Below, one piece after another: positions 7,058-9,574 of a stretch of DNA of 9,574 bases. The position numbers and the translations under genes were made by a program. The stretch is from positions 1-9,574 of the forward strand of contig JAGKXC010000076.1 in the NCBI GenBank assembly GCA_021151535.1, given 5' to 3'. Numbering within the stretch: position 1 is the first letter of the stretch; each line of letters opens with the position of its first letter. Under the pieces are notes generated by a model. That model had not been told where the DNA came from. It saw nothing but the letters and a program-made list of their open reading frames with translations, and did no database searches. This DNA comes from Sphingobacteriia bacterium (GTDB taxonomy: Bacteria; Bacteroidota; Bacteroidia; NS11-12g; UBA955).

Positions 7058-7136
7058 TTCACCCAAATATTTATTTCTCTGCCAACAATTCCGAGCAATT
7101 TTGCAGTTCCCCTAAATAAAATTCATCAACTTTCCC

Positions 7137-7144
7137 CACCTTTG
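7137..7144 (+). promoter_or_regulatory. Promoter-like element (CACCTTTG) just before the methyltransferase
   Basis: CACCTTTG differs from the Bacteroidota -7 consensus TAnnTTTG by one base and ends 4 nt before the ATG at 7149. This is the same tight geometry as the exact match before the gene at 718. It lies at the end of the 91-bp gap after the thioesterase, which otherwise shows no terminator. It suggests an independent, near-leaderless transcript for the methyltransferase group. No -33 box is evident. Confidence 0.4.
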
Positions 7145-7148
7145 TATC

Positions 7149-7880
7149 ATGAAATACCGCAGCGTTTTGTATGCCAACTACCACACCACACAAAGTGGTA
7201 GGGCTTCATTAACCGATGCCCAAACGCTTTTTCACCGCGAAAAAATCCAATTTAGCCGTGAAATTGTGCCGTTGCTGCAATCGCTTTCCAAAGATGCGCC
7301 CATTTTTGATATGGGCTGCGGAAGCGGTAGTTTGATTCAAGCATTGAAAGAGGCTGGATTTCAGCAAATACAAGGGATGGATGTAAGCCAAGAGCAAGTG
7401 GAAATGGCGCATTCCTTGGGTGTAAAAGAAGTGGTATTGGGCGATGCCATGGCATATCTGAAAAACAATCCCGCTCAATTTCAATTGATTACCGGGATGG
7501 ATATCATTGAGCATTTTACCAAAGATGAATTGGTGGAATTGTTGCAGTTGATTCAATCTGCCCTTAAGCCTGGCGGATGGGCCATTTTCCGCACCCCCAA
7601 TTTGGATGCCCCCATGGCTACCGTTTTCTCTCAGGGCGATTTTACCCATGAGAATTACCTCAATGCTTCTTCCGCTCAGCAAGTAATGATGGCCTGCGGC
7701 TATCCACAAGTGGAAGTGAAAGCATCTCACATGCAGGTTGCATCGCCAGTAAAAGAAATGCTGAGAAAATGCTTTTATGCCTGCCTGTCGTTGCACCTGA
7801 AAATAACCCTTTTTGCTACGGCAAGAAGCACAAGAAATATTTTGTTTAGTCCCAATATGATCATTATCGGAAGAAAATGA
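7149..7880 (+). CDS. Class I SAM-dependent methyltransferase
   Basis: The 243-residue enzyme transfers a methyl group from S-adenosylmethionine to an unknown acceptor. Motif I is FDMGCGSGS at 53-61. The acidic residue ending strand 2 is Asp78 (GMDVSQEQ). Motif II/post-motif segment is GMDIIEHF at 116-123, and motif III is LKPGGWAIFRTPN at 139-151. The layout resembles UbiG-like or Methyltransf_23 enzymes. The C-terminal part has a hydrophobic helix (about 203-224) and ends NMIIIGRK, a tail common among Bacteroidota methyltransferases near envelope or polysaccharide genes. This could help membrane association, but no such cluster is visible here. The stop codon overlaps the next start (ATGA), so the dehydrogenase is probably translationally coupled. 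The substrate could be a lipid, quinone or sugar and cannot be decided from sequence. Confidence 0.88.
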   Translation: MKYRSVLYANYHTTQSGRASLTDAQTLFHREKIQFSREIVPLLQSLSKDAPIFDMGCGSGSLIQALKEAGFQQIQGMDVSQEQVEMAHSLGVKEVVLGDAMAYLKNNPAQFQLITGMDIIEHFTKDELVELLQLIQSALKPGGWAIFRTPNLDAPMATVFSQGDFTHENYLNASSAQQVMMACGYPQVEVKASHMQVASPVKEMLRKCFYACLSLHLKITLFATARSTRNILFSPNMIIIGRK

Positions 7881-8632
7881 AACCCATAGCATGTATTACA
7901 GGAGCCAGTAGCGGAATCGGAGAGGCTACGGCGTATGAGTTAAATAAAATGGGCTATCGCTTGATTTTGCTGGCCAGAAGAGCGGATCGACTAACACAGG
8001 TAGTGAATAACATTAAAGCCGATGGTGGCGAAGTGTTTTCGGCAGAATTGGATGTAAGAAACCAAACTGCGGTGGCCGATTTCTTTGCACAATTGCCCGT
8101 TGAATGGCAAGAAATTTCAGTGTTGGTGAATAACGCTGGATTGGCGCAGGGATTATCGAAAATCTACGAAGGCGATATCGCACATTGGGATGCCATGATC
8201 GATACCAACGTAAAAGGATTGTTGTATGTAACCCGTGCGGTAACGCCGGGTATGGTGGCAAGGAAAAGCGGACATGTGATCAACATTGGGTCTATTGCGG
8301 GCAAGGAAGTTTATGATAACGGCAATGTCTATTGCGCGTCGAAATTTGCGGTTGATGCCTTGAACAAAGCCATGCGAATGGAAATGGCGGTTCACGGAGT
8401 GCGTGTAACGGGCATACATCCTGGAGCGGCCGAAACGGAGTTTTCTGTTGTTCGTTTTCAGGGCGATGAAGAAAGAGCGAAGAAAGTGTACGAAGGTTTT
8501 GAGAATTTGGTAGCGGCAGACATTGCCGATGCCATCGGTTGGGTGGTGAGCAGAAAGCCCCATGTAAATATCAATGATTTGGTGATTATGCCTCAGGCAC
8601 AAGCGGTTGCTGGCGTAATTATTAGAAAATAA
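7877..8632 (+). CDS. YdfG-like NADP-dependent short-chain dehydrogenase
   Basis: The 251-residue protein is a classical SDR oxidoreductase. The cofactor-binding TGASSGIG motif is at 8-15, with the basic ARR at 33-35 favouring NADP(H). NNAG follows at 85-88, and catalytic Asn111, Ser139, Tyr152 and Lys156 (YxxxK) are all present. The C-terminal part has the YdfG-type signatures 'PGAAETEFSVVRFQGDEERAKKVYEG' and 'HVNINDLVIMPQAQAVAG'. E. coli YdfG oxidises serine and other 3-hydroxy acids, and this is the best guess for the reaction here. The start codon overlaps the methyltransferase stop (ATGA), and the translation-factor gene follows after 27 bp, so the three genes may form one transcript. I leave the gene symbol blank because the functional equivalence is inferred. 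Confidence 0.9.
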   Translation: MKPIACITGASSGIGEATAYELNKMGYRLILLARRADRLTQVVNNIKADGGEVFSAELDVRNQTAVADFFAQLPVEWQEISVLVNNAGLAQGLSKIYEGDIAHWDAMIDTNVKGLLYVTRAVTPGMVARKSGHVINIGSIAGKEVYDNGNVYCASKFAVDALNKAMRMEMAVHGVRVTGIHPGAAETEFSVVRFQGDEERAKKVYEGFENLVAADIADAIGWVVSRKPHVNINDLVIMPQAQAVAGVIIRK

Positions 8633-8659
8633 ATCCCTGTTTTTAATTGTAAAATTAAG

Positions 8660-8986
8660 ATGAGCAACAAAAACAAAAACAAAAATGGTGTGGTGTATTC
8701 TACCAATCCAGATTTTCAATTTAATCAGGGCGATGAGGAAATGGAAACTCTTGCTGCTGCGAAACAGTTGTTGTATGTGCGCAGGGAAGTGAGAAACGGA
8801 AAACCCTGTGTGGTGATTAAGGAATTTGTGGGTAATGCACAAGATTTGAAGGACTTAGAAAGGAAGTTAAAGAATCATTGTGGGGTTGGTGGATCGGCAA
8901 AAGGCGGCGATATTATTATTCAGGGCGATTTACACGCCAAGGTAAAAACCTATTTGCAAGGGTTGGGTTATAAAACCAAAGGCTAA
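8660..8986 (+). CDS. yciH: SUI1/eIF1-family translation initiation factor (YciH-like)
   Basis: The 108-residue basic protein belongs to the bacterial SUI1 family, relatives of eukaryotic eIF1 that bind the small ribosomal subunit and influence start-site fidelity. The N-terminal region is short, Lys/Asn-rich and carries the 'GVVYSTNPDF' segment (10-19) usual in the Bacteroidota version. The SUI1 domain follows (about 38-108), with the hallmark CGVGGSAKGGDIIIQGDLHAKV at 74-95. In most relatives the position after the Lys is Asp (KDG); here it is Gly (KGG). There is no Shine-Dalgarno-like sequence before the start. The location 27 bp after the dehydrogenase may mean co-transcription, but no functional link to it is known to me. 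Confidence 0.93.
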   Translation: MSNKNKNKNGVVYSTNPDFQFNQGDEEMETLAAAKQLLYVRREVRNGKPCVVIKEFVGNAQDLKDLERKLKNHCGVGGSAKGGDIIIQGDLHAKVKTYLQGLGYKTKG

Positions 8987-8988
8987 AA

Positions 8989-9019
8989 TTGTAATTATCA
9001 ATTATTTAATTTATATTCG
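8989..9019 (+). promoter_or_regulatory. Possible promoter (TTG / TATATTCG) before the terminal lipoprotein gene
   Basis: TTG at 8989-8991 (context ATTG) and TATATTCG at 9012-9019, one mismatch from TAnnTTTG, are 20 nt apart, within the usual Bacteroidota -33/-7 spacing. The region is AT-rich, so chance matches are likely. The start of transcription would fall inside the hairpin at 9018-9047, which weakens one of the two interpretations. Confidence 0.3.
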
Positions 9020-9047
9020 ATTCGTTCAATGATGATTGAATGGATTG
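9018..9047 (+). other. RNA hairpin just upstream of the lipoprotein start codon
   Basis: Bases 9018-9030 can pair with 9035-9047 around the tetraloop GATG (9031-9034), giving 13 continuous pairs on the plus-strand RNA. Three of these are G-U wobbles, at 9019/9046, 9022/9043 and 9024/9041. On the minus strand those would be A-C mismatches, so the structure favours the sense transcript. The stem ends 4 nt before the ATG at 9052. No U tract follows, so it is not an ordinary intrinsic terminator. Confidence 0.45.
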
Positions 9048-9051
9048 TTGT

Positions 9052-9574
9052 ATGAAAAAATCTTCATTTTTATTCATTCTCGGGCTGTTGGTAACCGGTC
9101 TGTTCTTGCCTATCAGCAGTTGCGCGCCTGAAAAGCCCGAAGAGCAGGTTTATATGGGTACCTATCCACTTGGAGATATCAAAGATTACTTGTATTTCAA
9201 ACCCGGTAGCATGTGGGTGTATGAGTGCGATAGTACAGGTGAGTTGGATACTCAGATCATGGTAATATGCGATACGTTTTGGACTGTTGAAAGTTATATT
9301 AAATATCAAGAAATATATAGGGTAATTAAAAGTAAAAACGAGGGTAGTACTTATACGGATTCACGAATAAATGGGCCAATTCCATATAGCAAGAAAAATA
9401 TTAATTATTTTTTTTATTTAATGCGATGGCAGGTTGGTAAAAATAACAAGGCTACAGGCTCAGATTGTATCTTTTATAAACCCTATGATACCGCAGAATT
9501 GAGGTTCGATGGTAAAAGTATATACAAAGGATTATTATTGAATTATAAGGTAAACAAAATAACATTTGATACAG
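9052..9574 (+). CDS. Hypothetical surface lipoprotein, N-terminal part (3' end outside the window)
   Basis: An open frame runs from the ATG at 9052 through 174 codons to the right edge without a stop. The N-terminus is a lipoprotein signal: MKKSSF, a hydrophobic stretch, and ISSC with Cys24 as the expected lipidation site. The mature part begins APEKPEEQ and continues with 'DYLYFKPGSMWVYECDSTGELDTQIMV' (about 44-70). That is a pattern seen in many uncharacterised Bacteroidota lipoproteins, where a 'yf-p-G-x-WvYe' start introduces a beta-rich domain. I recognise no catalytic motif. From about 9241 onward codons become AT-rich (ATA, AAT, TAT, TTA frequent), unlike the first 60 codons and the neighbouring genes. 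The start is firm because it directly precedes the signal peptide. The function is unknown. Confidence 0.8.
   Translation, partial: MKKSSFLFILGLLVTGLFLPISSCAPEKPEEQVYMGTYPLGDIKDYLYFKPGSMWVYECDSTGELDTQIMVICDTFWTVESYIKYQEIYRVIKSKNEGSTYTDSRINGPIPYSKKNINYFFYLMRWQVGKNNKATGSDCIFYKPYDTAELRFDGKSIYKGLLLNYKVNKITFDT

Noticed and set aside
7209..7892. Long minus-strand open frame (227 codons) opposite the methyltransferase
   Set aside because: It is antisense to a gene with intact motifs, has an implausible His/Gln/Cys-rich composition, and shows no recognisable domain, so it is a codon-bias shadow.
8153..8842. Long minus-strand open frame (229 codons) opposite the dehydrogenase and SUI1 gene
   Set aside because: It spans two well-identified genes on the other strand and its product is rich in His, Arg and Asn without family features.
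1..9574. CRISPR array, insertion sequence, phage, toxin-antitoxin or defence island, tRNA/rRNA
   Set aside because: No spaced direct repeats, transposase or integrase motifs, paired small genes, or recognisable RNA genes were found. The coding content is mostly housekeeping and envelope genes.

Overview
The window comes from the chromosome of a member of the Bacteroidota. Four things support this. There is a GldB-family gliding lipoprotein and a PorT-family outer-membrane beta-barrel. There are lipoproteins with Bacteroidota-type hydrophobic signals. Upstream motifs resemble the Bacteroidota -7 element TAnnTTTG, sometimes only a few bases before the start codon. Clear Shine-Dalgarno sequences are absent. 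The order or genus cannot be fixed from what is here.

Layout. Bases 1-671 (+) hold the 3' end of dnaG (DNA primase). Next is a small exported glucosaminidase-like cell-wall hydrolase (718-1380, +). It runs tail to tail, with a 1-bp gap, into a minus-strand pair: nadE (glutamine-dependent NAD+ synthase, 2725-4365), then 23 bp later an MFS transporter (1382-2701). A promoter-like motif and a strong intrinsic terminator hairpin (4437-4465) separate nadE from the next minus-strand gene, a PorT-like beta-barrel (4520-5338). Only 13 bp away, divergently transcribed, is a GldB-family lipoprotein (5352-6614) carrying an unusual Ala-rich insert. It is followed after 2 bp by a PaaI-type hotdog thioesterase (6617-7057).

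Then come a class I SAM methyltransferase (7149-7880) overlapping by ATGA with a YdfG-like short-chain dehydrogenase (7877-8632), an SUI1/YciH factor (8660-8986), and the first 174 codons of a surface lipoprotein (9052 to the edge) that becomes AT-rich and runs off the window.

How the genes relate. Most are housekeeping: replication priming, NAD synthesis, NADP-dependent oxidoreduction and translation-initiation fidelity. They are interspersed with envelope functions: wall hydrolase, beta-barrel, GldB lipoprotein and terminal lipoprotein. The nadE/gldB neighbourhood recalls a Bacteroidota arrangement in which gldC usually follows gldB; here a thioesterase sits in that place. I see no mobile element, CRISPR array, tRNA, rRNA, toxin-antitoxin pair or defence system. 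No obviously new multi-gene system is present. The points most worth checking are the modified GldB with its altered neighbours, the 13-bp divergent promoter region, the near-leaderless starts, and the hairpin and compositional shift around the last gene.
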